DNA from: Selenomonadaceae bacterium | GTDB taxonomy: Bacteria > Bacillota > Negativicutes > Selenomonadales > Selenomonadaceae | DNA length: 64,000 nt | Assembly: GCA_017515635.1 (NCBI GenBank) | Contig: JAFWFO010000017.1 | Span: 85,040 to 149,039, forward strand | Reading direction: 5' to 3' | Shown: piece by piece, positions 52,899 through 60,759 of the stretch | Layout of the letters: each line of letters begins with the position of its first letter | Position numbering within the stretch: the first letter of the stretch is position 1 | Made by a program: the position numbers and the translations under genes | The notes under the pieces: generated by a model | Database searches by the model: none | What the model was told of the DNA's origin: nothing | Seen by the model: the letters and a program-made list of their open reading frames with translations, nothing else

Positions 52899-53770
52899 TG
52901 CGCCGAGCCTCCAATCTCTCCAATTTGTTCAAGCTGATTGATCAAGTCGTTCATGTCGCCTTTGCGCGCTTCGTAGAGTTTGAATTTCCTTTTGACGACG
53001 AAAGCTTCGTCGGGCACGGTCGCGGAAATCGTGTGCACAAGCAAATCGCCGTTGAGAAATTCGTTGCCGTCGCGAAGGAAATATTTTTGCACGCGAACGA
53101 GTTTGCCGCCGTCGTAAAGCATGTTGTAAGCTTCCTGCGCGATAACCGTGCCCGCCAAACTTTTTATGTCGGCAACGTATCGGTCGCAGTCGTATTCTTT
53201 TTTGTCGATTGTGAGCTTGGAACTGTCGACATAAACGGGCGCGGCGGTGAAGTTGTTGCGAAAAGGTTCGTCCCAACAGAAAACCGCCAACTCGTCGGGC
53301 AAAGCCAATTCACTGCGAACGCTGCGCCACTTTTCGTCGGGGTCGAGATTCGGGTCGTTAAGTCGGCTTTCGTCAAGCACAAAAGCATGTCGCAACGTAT
53401 TGGTCGTGGAGCCGATGATTATGTTCGACGATTCTTCTTTGGAAACGACGAAACGATAATACTTGCCGTCTTGAAAGAGCGCGTCGGGATATTTGTTCTT
53501 CACGTCAGTTTTAGTGACGCGTTCGCCGTTGCGCCCGGCTTTGATTGCACGCCCGCGATATTTTTTCATGTACGCCGAACGTTCACGTAAAATGTCAATA
53601 CCTCTGTTACTTTTGGAAGAAAATGCAACGCCTCCATAAAACTTTTGATATTCGACGTAAAAATTTCCCGAACGAAACATCTGCCGATACTCTTCGGCGG
53701 CGGGTTGCTCGGCACTTGCGGACAAGTTTATCGCCGTCAAAAGCAACGCAAGCAGTAAAAATTTTTTCAT
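52895..53770 (-). CDS. Secreted protein, family Y (copy B)
   Basis: 291 residues from ATG 53770 (GGGGAGGCG upstream); the open frame to 53929 precedes this and lacks a start signal. Signal peptide MKKFLLLALLLTAINLSASA. Mature region EEYRQMFRSGNFYVEYQKF, a conserved KYYRF block, SELALPDELAVFCWDEPF (compare SLSLPNELAVLNWHDRF in copy A) and GDMNDLINQLEQIG at the end. Probably periplasmic or surface. Function unknown. Confidence 0.75.
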   Translation of the reverse strand: MKKFLLLALLLTAINLSASAEQPAAEEYRQMFRSGNFYVEYQKFYGGVAFSSKSNRGIDILRERSAYMKKYRGRAIKAGRNGERVTKTDVKNKYPDALFQDGKYYRFVVSKEESSNIIIGSTTNTLRHAFVLDESRLNDPNLDPDEKWRSVRSELALPDELAVFCWDEPFRNNFTAAPVYVDSSKLTIDKKEYDCDRYVADIKSLAGTVIAQEAYNMLYDGGKLVRVQKYFLRDGNEFLNGDLLVHTISATVPDEAFVVKRKFKLYEARKGDMNDLINQLEQIGEIGGSAQ

Positions 53771-53849
53771 ACCTTCGCCTCCCCAAAAATTTGCGGGCGC
53801 ACTCAAAACTTTTTCCGAATGCACCCGCTGTTGATGTCGAGAAGAAAAA

Positions 53850-54689
53850 TTATTTAACGAAGACAACCGCGCAATTATCCAAGAATTTGTCGTGACCGTT
53901 GGCGGCAAGAATTCTGTCCGCGTCGACAACAGAGACGACAGGATTGGAATTCATGTCATCCAAACGAACTGCCTTGACGACGAGGGGATTATTGCCCGCA
54001 CGTTGAGCACTGATTTGATCGTAAGCATCGCCTGCATAAACCGCCATGCCGTTGACGATGATTTTGTCGTAGTCAAGATTTGTGTGCCCGTAAATTTTCA
54101 TGCCGTCGGCGTTTTTGATGACGGGACTCATGACGCAGTTGAGATTCAGACCGCGGCAATCGATAACCAGACCTGTGTATTTTTGGTTGATGACGCTTGA
54201 ATCTTTGGCAACGTTTTTGTCGACGGGTTTCGGGAAATCTTCTTTCGGTTCATTTTTGAACGGCAGGAAAGCCGCATCGGAGAGCGAATCGGGAGAACCG
54301 AACATTGACATTTCAAAAATAACTTGGCAAGTTCCGTCCTCGAAATATTGAATGTCGACTTCGCTCATGCCTTTGATGATTGTGTCGATCCGAGTGTCAA
54401 CTACGTCGTATTCAAGTCTCAAATCTTTCATTGAAGATTTCGACGTAACACGAACTCCGTCAACTGCTTCTGCCAAATTGCGTTGCGCGTCCATTGTTGC
54501 GGCACGTTTTGCCTGCGCACGATAAAGACCGGGACTTGTTTCGTCTTTTTTGCCCGCTGCCAAACCCGTTGCACGAATGACGCCTCTCGACCAATCGACG
54601 CCATCTCGTTGCGCAAAAGCGATTGCCGCCGTCACGAGCGTAAAAACCAGTAAGGTTAGGATCGCCGCAAATTTTTTGGTAACCTTCAT
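53850..54689 (-). CDS. LPP20-family secreted protein
   Basis: 279 residues. Signal peptide MKVTKKFAAILTLLVFTLVTAAIAFA. Core VIRATGLAAG...RAQAKRAATMDAQRNLAEAVDGVRV and a strand region up to MSMFGSP, typical of LPP20. Then GLVIDCRGLNLNCVMSPVI, a segment seen in proteins of this type associated with outer-membrane assembly. No lipobox cysteine, unlike classical LPP20. 16 bases after the first CsgG-like gene. Confidence 0.82.
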   Translation of the reverse strand: MKVTKKFAAILTLLVFTLVTAAIAFAQRDGVDWSRGVIRATGLAAGKKDETSPGLYRAQAKRAATMDAQRNLAEAVDGVRVTSKSSMKDLRLEYDVVDTRIDTIIKGMSEVDIQYFEDGTCQVIFEMSMFGSPDSLSDAAFLPFKNEPKEDFPKPVDKNVAKDSSVINQKYTGLVIDCRGLNLNCVMSPVIKNADGMKIYGHTNLDYDKIIVNGMAVYAGDAYDQISAQRAGNNPLVVKAVRLDDMNSNPVVSVVDADRILAANGHDKFLDNCAVVFVK

Positions 54690-54705
54690 GTTAAACTCTC
54701 CTTGT

Positions 54706-55338
54706 TTAATAAAATTGTTTAATCAGCTTGTCAACCGTGGCGAAAGCCGCCTGTTGCAGAGCGTTGTGAACGCTGTCTTGAGTAACCTTCGTGCGTCCGA
54801 TTGAAATCGTAGCAAACTCGCCGCCTTTGACGCGCACAAACGAGCCTTTTGATTTGCCTTCGCCTTTGGCCGCACCGATAATTTGTCCGGTCTCAACGTC
54901 CATCACGCGAACAATAAGATGTGCTTTGACGGTGACGGTTGAAAAATCCAAACCGATACCCACGGTCGAAGCTCCCGTCTCGCTCAAAGTCACGTCGTTT
55001 ACATTGCCGTAAACCAGATAATCCGCGCCGAGCAACTCGCCGATTTTTTTCGCGGTATTGGGATCAATCAACCCCGTCGTATTCAAGTTCGCCGAATTAA
55101 TTTTTTCTTCGACAAGCGTTCTGTCCATGATGTTGAACTTACCGACTTGAAAGAGTCGTTGAATCAGATATTCGCTGGAAGCTTTGCCCGCGTTCAGAAT
55201 ATTTATTTCGTGCGGAACTGCGCCTTCGTGCGTGCCTAAATCCATTATTGCAATGGAGGCATCTTCCACAATCTGCGCGGCGAAAGTCGTTGAACAGAGT
55301 CCGACGACAAGAATCAACGTCACAAAAAATTTTTTCAT
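54706..55338 (-). CDS. CsgG-like periplasmic protein, type 3 (copy B)
   Basis: 210 residues, first gene of the locus. Signal peptide MKKFFVTLILVVGLCSTTFA. Canonical CsgG pattern: SIAIMDLGTHEG, SSEYLIQRLFQVGKFNIMDRTLVEEKI, GLIDPNTAKKIGELLGADYLVYGNVNDV, RVMDVETGQIIGAAKGEGKS. AGGAGTG before the ATG. The gap of 45 bases to the autotransporter upstream holds no clear terminator, so that gene may feed this operon. Confidence 0.85.
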   Translation of the reverse strand: MKKFFVTLILVVGLCSTTFAAQIVEDASIAIMDLGTHEGAVPHEINILNAGKASSEYLIQRLFQVGKFNIMDRTLVEEKINSANLNTTGLIDPNTAKKIGELLGADYLVYGNVNDVTLSETGASTVGIGLDFSTVTVKAHLIVRVMDVETGQIIGAAKGEGKSKGSFVRVKGGEFATISIGRTKVTQDSVHNALQQAAFATVDKLIKQFY

Positions 55339-55383
55339 GGCAACACTCCTTTATTCGTGTGACGAAAAAATTTTACGGTTGAG

Positions 55384-57240
55384 TTAAAAAGCTTTTCTAA
55401 CGCCCGCCGAAGCCGCAATACCTTTTTGCAAGCCCAAACGTCCCGTAATATTTATGTCCAAAGCCCAAGGATTTGTTCTGCGCGGACGAATTTGCCAGCC
55501 AAGTTCCAAAATGCCAGTCGAACCTTTAATGCCGGCTTCGGGCGTGGTGAAACCTCTGTAAGTCGCGCTTGTCGAGCCGTTGAATTGATATTGCCAAGCA
55601 AGCCCCGTGTAAATTTTGCTTATCGGGCTTACGGTGGTCGTCAAACGATAACCGAGTTGAAAAGTGCCGCTGTCCACCGAACCGAAACGATAATGTTCGC
55701 CCGAAGAAATTTTCGTGTCCATGCCGTTGGTGTGCGTGTGGGAATAAATGCCGTAAATGTGCAGGAGATTGTTTTTGTCAAGGCGTTTAAGCTTGCCGAG
55801 GCGAATGTGTCCCGCAAAAGCCGTTGTCGAATCGTCATAACCGACGCCGTTGTTTTGACGACCCGTGAACAAATCATTGCTGTTGAAATCGATATCCGTC
55901 TTGCCGCCGCGGAAACTCGCTTCGTAATAAAAGCCGTTTGCATTCATCTTGCGGAGGAACAGGCCGCCCAAAAAATATTTCGCTTCGCCGTGCCCGTGCG
56001 TGCCGTTGGAAAGATAGCTGTCATATTTGCTCTTGCCGTAGTCGAAAACGGGCGAAATTATGAATGAACTGCCGTTGGGAGTTTCGGATGCCCGCGCAAA
56101 GCCTAAACCTATGCCGTTGCCGCGACTGTGGACATAGGAACCGTGACCGGTATTCGTGCGGAGCTTGCCGCCGCTCGTGCCCGAAAAAAATCCCCATGAA
56201 TTGCTTATCATCATCAACTTGGAAGAATTTTCCAAATCGCCGGAGTTCGGCTCAGCATCTTCGACGGGCAAAATGTCAATCAATGATTGAGTGCTTTGAG
56301 AAATTTCGTTTGCGGGAACAATCGCGCCCTGATTCAATGAACGGGTTTGTTCTTCAACGTGCGGTTGCCCCAAAGTCATAATCAACCCGTAAGGCGTCGC
56401 GGTCAAAGCCGTGTCGTAAGTCAGCGTGACACCTTCGACAAGCCGACTGTTCATCACGGTGCCCGACGTGTTCAATCCGTTATCGTTCACCAAAAGATGA
56501 ACAACGTCGCCCGTTTTCAATTCGGTGCCGCCTTCAACGGACGCATTCACCATGCGATTGGAAATGTCCGTCGTGCCTTCCGTCAACGTCAAAACAACAT
56601 CGCCGTTTTTCACGGAAGCGGGCATGTTGAAATTCAACGTGTCAAAGTCATAAATATTTTTCGCGGTCAATCCGACGGTGTTGATGTTCAAAACGTTGCC
56701 CGAAGCCTCGTCCACGTCGCCCAAAAGTCCGCCGAATAAATAGGAATTGTTCAAAACAGTGTCGCCGTTGATTTCAAGGACGTTGTTTGCCGCAATGACG
56801 TTCGGCAAGTAAAGATATGAGTTTTCGTAGTCGCCGCCGTTGAGCCGCAAAATATTTCCTTGAACCGTGCCGCTGTAATTGAGCGCATCCGTCGCCGTGA
56901 TGTGCAACCAGCCGTTGTTCAAAGTAAGTTGGTTACCGATTAAACTGCCCGTGTACAAGCCGCCGTTTATGTACAGCGTGAAGTTGCCGCCGTTAATTGT
57001 TACGGAGTTCCAAGCGGCATTTCCTTCACCCTCGTGAGCACCGGCCGTGAAAGTATATTCGCCACCGCCGAAGCCCTCTTGACGACGTATGCCGTTTACC
57101 TCAACTTCATCCGCGCCGACTTCAACCGTGTTGCCGGAAACCGAATTGCCGAATTCGTCGACGGCAAAAGCTGTGTTGCCGGTTAAAAGACTGCCCGCCA
57201 AAATGCTCGCCGCCAAAATTTTTTTCGTTGTGTTTTTCAT
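55384..57240 (-). CDS. Autotransporter-type outer-membrane protein
   Basis: 618 residues. Signal peptide MKNTTKKILAASILAGSLLTGNTAFA. Residues 40-300 form a beta-helix-like passenger with repeated NGGDYENS/VLEINGDTVL patterns. The last ~270 residues form the autotransporter barrel (RLGKLKRLDKNNLLHIYGIYSH, LGYRLTTTVSPISKIYTGL, ending in VRKAF with a terminal Phe). A linker near residue 300 (TRSLNQGAIVP) precedes the barrel. Paralogue of 60760-62906. Surface exposed. Confidence 0.9.
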   Translation of the reverse strand: MKNTTKKILAASILAGSLLTGNTAFAVDEFGNSVSGNTVEVGADEVEVNGIRRQEGFGGGEYTFTAGAHEGEGNAAWNSVTINGGNFTLYINGGLYTGSLIGNQLTLNNGWLHITATDALNYSGTVQGNILRLNGGDYENSYLYLPNVIAANNVLEINGDTVLNNSYLFGGLLGDVDEASGNVLNINTVGLTAKNIYDFDTLNFNMPASVKNGDVVLTLTEGTTDISNRMVNASVEGGTELKTGDVVHLLVNDNGLNTSGTVMNSRLVEGVTLTYDTALTATPYGLIMTLGQPHVEEQTRSLNQGAIVPANEISQSTQSLIDILPVEDAEPNSGDLENSSKLMMISNSWGFFSGTSGGKLRTNTGHGSYVHSRGNGIGLGFARASETPNGSSFIISPVFDYGKSKYDSYLSNGTHGHGEAKYFLGGLFLRKMNANGFYYEASFRGGKTDIDFNSNDLFTGRQNNGVGYDDSTTAFAGHIRLGKLKRLDKNNLLHIYGIYSHTHTNGMDTKISSGEHYRFGSVDSGTFQLGYRLTTTVSPISKIYTGLAWQYQFNGSTSATYRGFTTPEAGIKGSTGILELGWQIRPRRTNPWALDINITGRLGLQKGIAASAGVRKAF

Positions 57241-57252
57241 TTCGACGCCCCC

Positions 57253-58099
57253 TTAAAAATCAAAGCGAAGTCCCGCGAAAGGTCCGTGCATCTTGAATTT
57301 TCCGAAGTCGTCTTTGTGGTGAACTTTGGACTCAATTTTTCTGTAGCCGGCGGTTATCGCGAAATGCGACACGGGTTTGTAACGAACGCCCGCTTCCAAA
57401 TCGTAGAAGTGACCGTAATGACCGGCGTACAAGCCGGAAATGTTTGCGTAGGCATTGAACTGCGGCAACAAGTTCGCGTAAACGCCCAAGCCCAAAGTCG
57501 GAAGCGGCGCGCCGTATTTTTCCGTGCGGCTCTCGTTATAAAATTTGTTGTCGCTGTCTTTTGCCTCACCTTTTACGGTGCCTTTCCACAGCAAGCCCGT
57601 CAAGCCGTAACTCCACGTGAAGCCGCCGTCTTCGTTCGTCTTTATCGGATTGGTGACATTAAGCTTAATGTAGTGCAACGTGTTTTTTGCCTCGACATCT
57701 CCTTGATACCGCTTGCCGCCGAAAGTCAACGTATTGCCGACGCCGTAATAAGTGTGTCCCGTGCCGTGAATGTAAATGTAATCGATCGACAATCTTTTGT
57801 AACGCAGAATTAATTCGGGAGCTTTGTCGTTGCCGAAACCGAGATTGTCTTTCAAGCCGACTTTGCCGCCGTTGTAATTGATTTTGTCGGATTGAACTTT
57901 GGCGTCGAAGTGCGGCGCGAAGTAACGAGCCTCAATCGAAAACGGAAAATCTTTGAAACGGTCTTCGTCGCTGATTGACTCTTCAAACGGAACCTCGGTA
58001 TCGGCAGACTGTTCGTCGGGCGTACCGGTATCTGCTAGACATACCCCCCCCGAAACACATAAACGCCATCAAGGTTGACAAGAAAATTTTTTGATTCAT
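57253..58099 (-). pseudogene. Outer-membrane beta-barrel protein, out of frame at a G8 tract (probably phase-variable)
   Basis: From the ATG at 58099 (GGAGG upstream) the frame gives MNQKIFLSTLMAFMCFGG and then a G8 tract (58044-58051). With seven G the frame continues VCLADTGTPDEQS through to LRFDF at 57253, 281 residues, ending in Phe like barrels. The downstream part is intact: strand pairs such as GHFYDLEAGVRYKPVSHFAITAGYR. An ORF from 57855 alone lacks a signal peptide. Either it is switched off by slippage or the tract is misread. Confidence 0.75.
58044..58051 (-). repeat. Poly-G tract (G8 on the coding strand), off by one base
   Basis: Eight C on the plus strand. Seven would keep the outer-membrane protein gene in frame. 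The codons are Gly-Gly-Val at the end of the signal peptide. Confidence 0.75.
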
Positions 58100-58111
58100 T
58101 GAAAAACCTCC

Positions 58112-60655
58112 TTAAAACGTTGATTTATTCGCCGACAAAATCATCTCCGCAACTTTCGGATTGAACGCGGTCAAATTTTGGTCGGGTATCTCATTTGCAG
58201 TGACGGCGAAATTCGCGGGCGAAATCTCGTCAAGCGTCGGAGAACTGAAATCGGCGGCAAGGTCTGCGGATGTATCAAGCGAGGTGTCGACAAACAACGG
58301 GTTGCCTTCGGGCGGCGTGAAACCGTAGCCCCATTGCGCGAATATGATTCTGCCCGAAAGGTCTTGCCCGCCGAAAATCGGGAGGTTGACTTCGCCGTAA
58401 ATCAACTCGCGAATGGTGTTTGGAGTGCCGGCATTACTCACTTCGCAATTCAAAAGACTTTCATCAAGCGCGACGATGCCTGGCAAGTTTATTGAAAAGT
58501 CAAGTTCACCAGCCTCGTTCGTCGTGTAGAGAGCAACTCCCGTGCCCGTGAAAATTTGTTGCAAAGTGCCGGGCGTAATTTTCTTCGAGAAAGAAAGTGT
58601 ATCCGAGCCGTTTTGCAATTCGATAACGTCGACGAGATTGATATTGATGGCACCTTCATTAATTGAAATGTTATCCTTGCCGACGCTACCCGAAACAACG
58701 ACGTTGCTACCCGTGATGTTTAATGCGTCGTCTTGCCAAGTGCCTGAAACAACCCAATTTTCGGGAATGGTGACGATTTGCCGCCAAGGTGAATCGGGAA
58801 CCGCCATGTAAGCATTTGGCGCAACGACATAACCGACAACAAAATCGCCTTCTTCGGCCGCCGCTTTGAAAGCCGCATCCGAAGACGCGGGAACAAGTGC
58901 ACCGAGCGCGTTCAAGACAGGTGTGACGACGAAGACGCCGCTTGTCGTGCCTTCGGGGACGCTGTCAATGTCGAGGTTGATGTTGACGTGAGCGCGCCCC
59001 AAGATGTCGTCGGCAATCTCTTCAAAGTAATTGTAGTAGCTGAGGCTGTCTATGTCGTAGAACTTTCCGCCCGTGGAGTTTGCAAGCGGCTCGTATTCGG
59101 TTTGGCATTCGTAACCTAACCGGCCGACGACGTCCATTTTCACGTTCTCCGCCTTCAATGCGGTTTCAATGTCCGTCGAAGTGAGCCCGGAAGGATCTTC
59201 GGCTTCGGTGCCGTCACCTTCATAACCGGCGTCGGTAAGCACAACAATTCTTTTTTGAGCCAAACGCGGATCTGCTTGAAACATGGTCAATGCCGTTTGA
59301 ATTGCAGTTAAACCGTATTCCATGCCGCCGTTTGAGTTGATGTCAAGTGCTCCCGTGAACTCTTCAACATTGCTTGTGAAGTAGGGCGTAATCCCGTTGA
59401 ACAATGTAAAAGTTTTCGCAACGGGCAGACCGCCATTTTCGCTTTGTCCGAATTCGACTATCCCGAAACGAAAATCCGAACTCTTCGAGCCCAAACTGTT
59501 TGCGAACGATGTTATGGCATCTTTGACCCTTTGAATATAGGCGTCCATGCTGTCGCTTTTGTCGATTATGAAGATGACGTCCGTCGGTGCGGCGGGATTG
59601 ACAGGCGTGACAGGTGTGTCGGGCGGCAACGTGACGGGTGGAATTGATTCGGTTCCGCCGCCGCCGTTGTCGATTGGGTAAATGACGCCGTTGATGTTTA
59701 CTCCGCTTGAAGTTGCCGCGTCCACGAGCGTGATTGAGCCGTCGCCGACCGTGACGACGATGTCATTGTTGCCGCTGACCACCGACGACCAACCGACCGC
59801 AGAATTTATTTGGAGCGCGGTGCCGTTGGAATAGCCCCAAACCGTGTCGTGTCCGTCGCCCAAATCATACTGAACGACATTCTCTTTTACTGAAGATTGA
59901 AGGCTGATTTTATCATCACCAGTGCCGCCCACAATTGTGACAGCCTTGCCGAAATCACTTTTGTCTTTACCTTCACTAACACCAACTAGTACCTCGTCAT
60001 CATATAATCCATTATTAATTATGTCGTTGCCCGCACCGCCGCTGATTGTGACGTTGTTGCCGACGTTGCGAATGTAATCGTCGCCGTCGCCGCTGTCGAT
60101 TGTGACGTTCGAGGAATAGTAGTTGTAGATTGTGTCGTTGCCCGTGCCGCTACTGATTGTGACGTTATCGCCGAAGTTGGAAATTTCGTCGTCGCCATCG
60201 CCACTGTCGATTGTGACGTTCGTGCTGTTGTTTGAAATTCTGTCGTTGCCCGCCGCGCCGTCGATTGAAACGTTTGAGCCGGAGGTGTTGGTGATTGAAT
60301 CGTTGCCCGCCCCGCTGTCTATGGTGATGTCCGAAGCACCAGAGTTCCAAACGGTGTCATTGCCCGCGCCGCTCTCGATTGAGGAATAATCGCCGATGAT
60401 ATTGATGAAATCGTTGCCTGTGCCGGATTTTATGTATCCGTAAGCACTTCTGTTGCCGGCATCCTCGTCAACGGCACCTGTTATGCTGTTGTTGCCTTCA
60501 CCTGCGTCGATTGTGACATGTTCACCGGAATTCATAATGCTGTCGTCGGCAGCTGTGCCGTTAATCAAGACATTATTGCCGGAATTGATTGCCAGAGTGT
60601 CAGTCGCCGTCAAATTCAATGTAACGTTGTTGTCTTCGTTAATAATGTTTGCCAT
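58112..60655 (-). CDS. RTX-repeat protein with von Willebrand factor A domain
   Basis: 847 residues from ATG 60655 (GGGAGGA upstream); an ATG seven codons earlier lacks a suitable site. Residues about 40-300 are glycine/aspartate repeats alternating SGAGND, SGDGDD and NVTIDS units. A Pro-rich linker (about 340-360) leads to a VWA domain (about 365-560) with the MIDAS motif DKSDSM. A C-terminal region about 560-847 contains a further strand-rich domain. No signal peptide; export by a type I system is likely. Adhesin-like. Related in repeat style to the RTX gene at 23880. Confidence 0.85.
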   Translation of the reverse strand: MANIINEDNNVTLNLTATDTLAINSGNNVLINGTAADDSIMNSGEHVTIDAGEGNNSITGAVDEDAGNRSAYGYIKSGTGNDFINIIGDYSSIESGAGNDTVWNSGASDITIDSGAGNDSITNTSGSNVSIDGAAGNDRISNNSTNVTIDSGDGDDEISNFGDNVTISSGTGNDTIYNYYSSNVTIDSGDGDDYIRNVGNNVTISGGAGNDIINNGLYDDEVLVGVSEGKDKSDFGKAVTIVGGTGDDKISLQSSVKENVVQYDLGDGHDTVWGYSNGTALQINSAVGWSSVVSGNNDIVVTVGDGSITLVDAATSSGVNINGVIYPIDNGGGGTESIPPVTLPPDTPVTPVNPAAPTDVIFIIDKSDSMDAYIQRVKDAITSFANSLGSKSSDFRFGIVEFGQSENGGLPVAKTFTLFNGITPYFTSNVEEFTGALDINSNGGMEYGLTAIQTALTMFQADPRLAQKRIVVLTDAGYEGDGTEAEDPSGLTSTDIETALKAENVKMDVVGRLGYECQTEYEPLANSTGGKFYDIDSLSYYNYFEEIADDILGRAHVNINLDIDSVPEGTTSGVFVVTPVLNALGALVPASSDAAFKAAAEEGDFVVGYVVAPNAYMAVPDSPWRQIVTIPENWVVSGTWQDDALNITGSNVVVSGSVGKDNISINEGAININLVDVIELQNGSDTLSFSKKITPGTLQQIFTGTGVALYTTNEAGELDFSINLPGIVALDESLLNCEVSNAGTPNTIRELIYGEVNLPIFGGQDLSGRIIFAQWGYGFTPPEGNPLFVDTSLDTSADLAADFSSPTLDEISPANFAVTANEIPDQNLTAFNPKVAEMILSANKSTF

Positions 60656-60759
60656 GTGAAAAAGTCCTCCCTTCAAGAAATGTCCGCGTGTCGAAAAGTT
60701 TTCAGCTCGAATCGAAAAGCATTTTGTCGCCTCCGTTCAAACGAAAAATTTTCGCGCCG

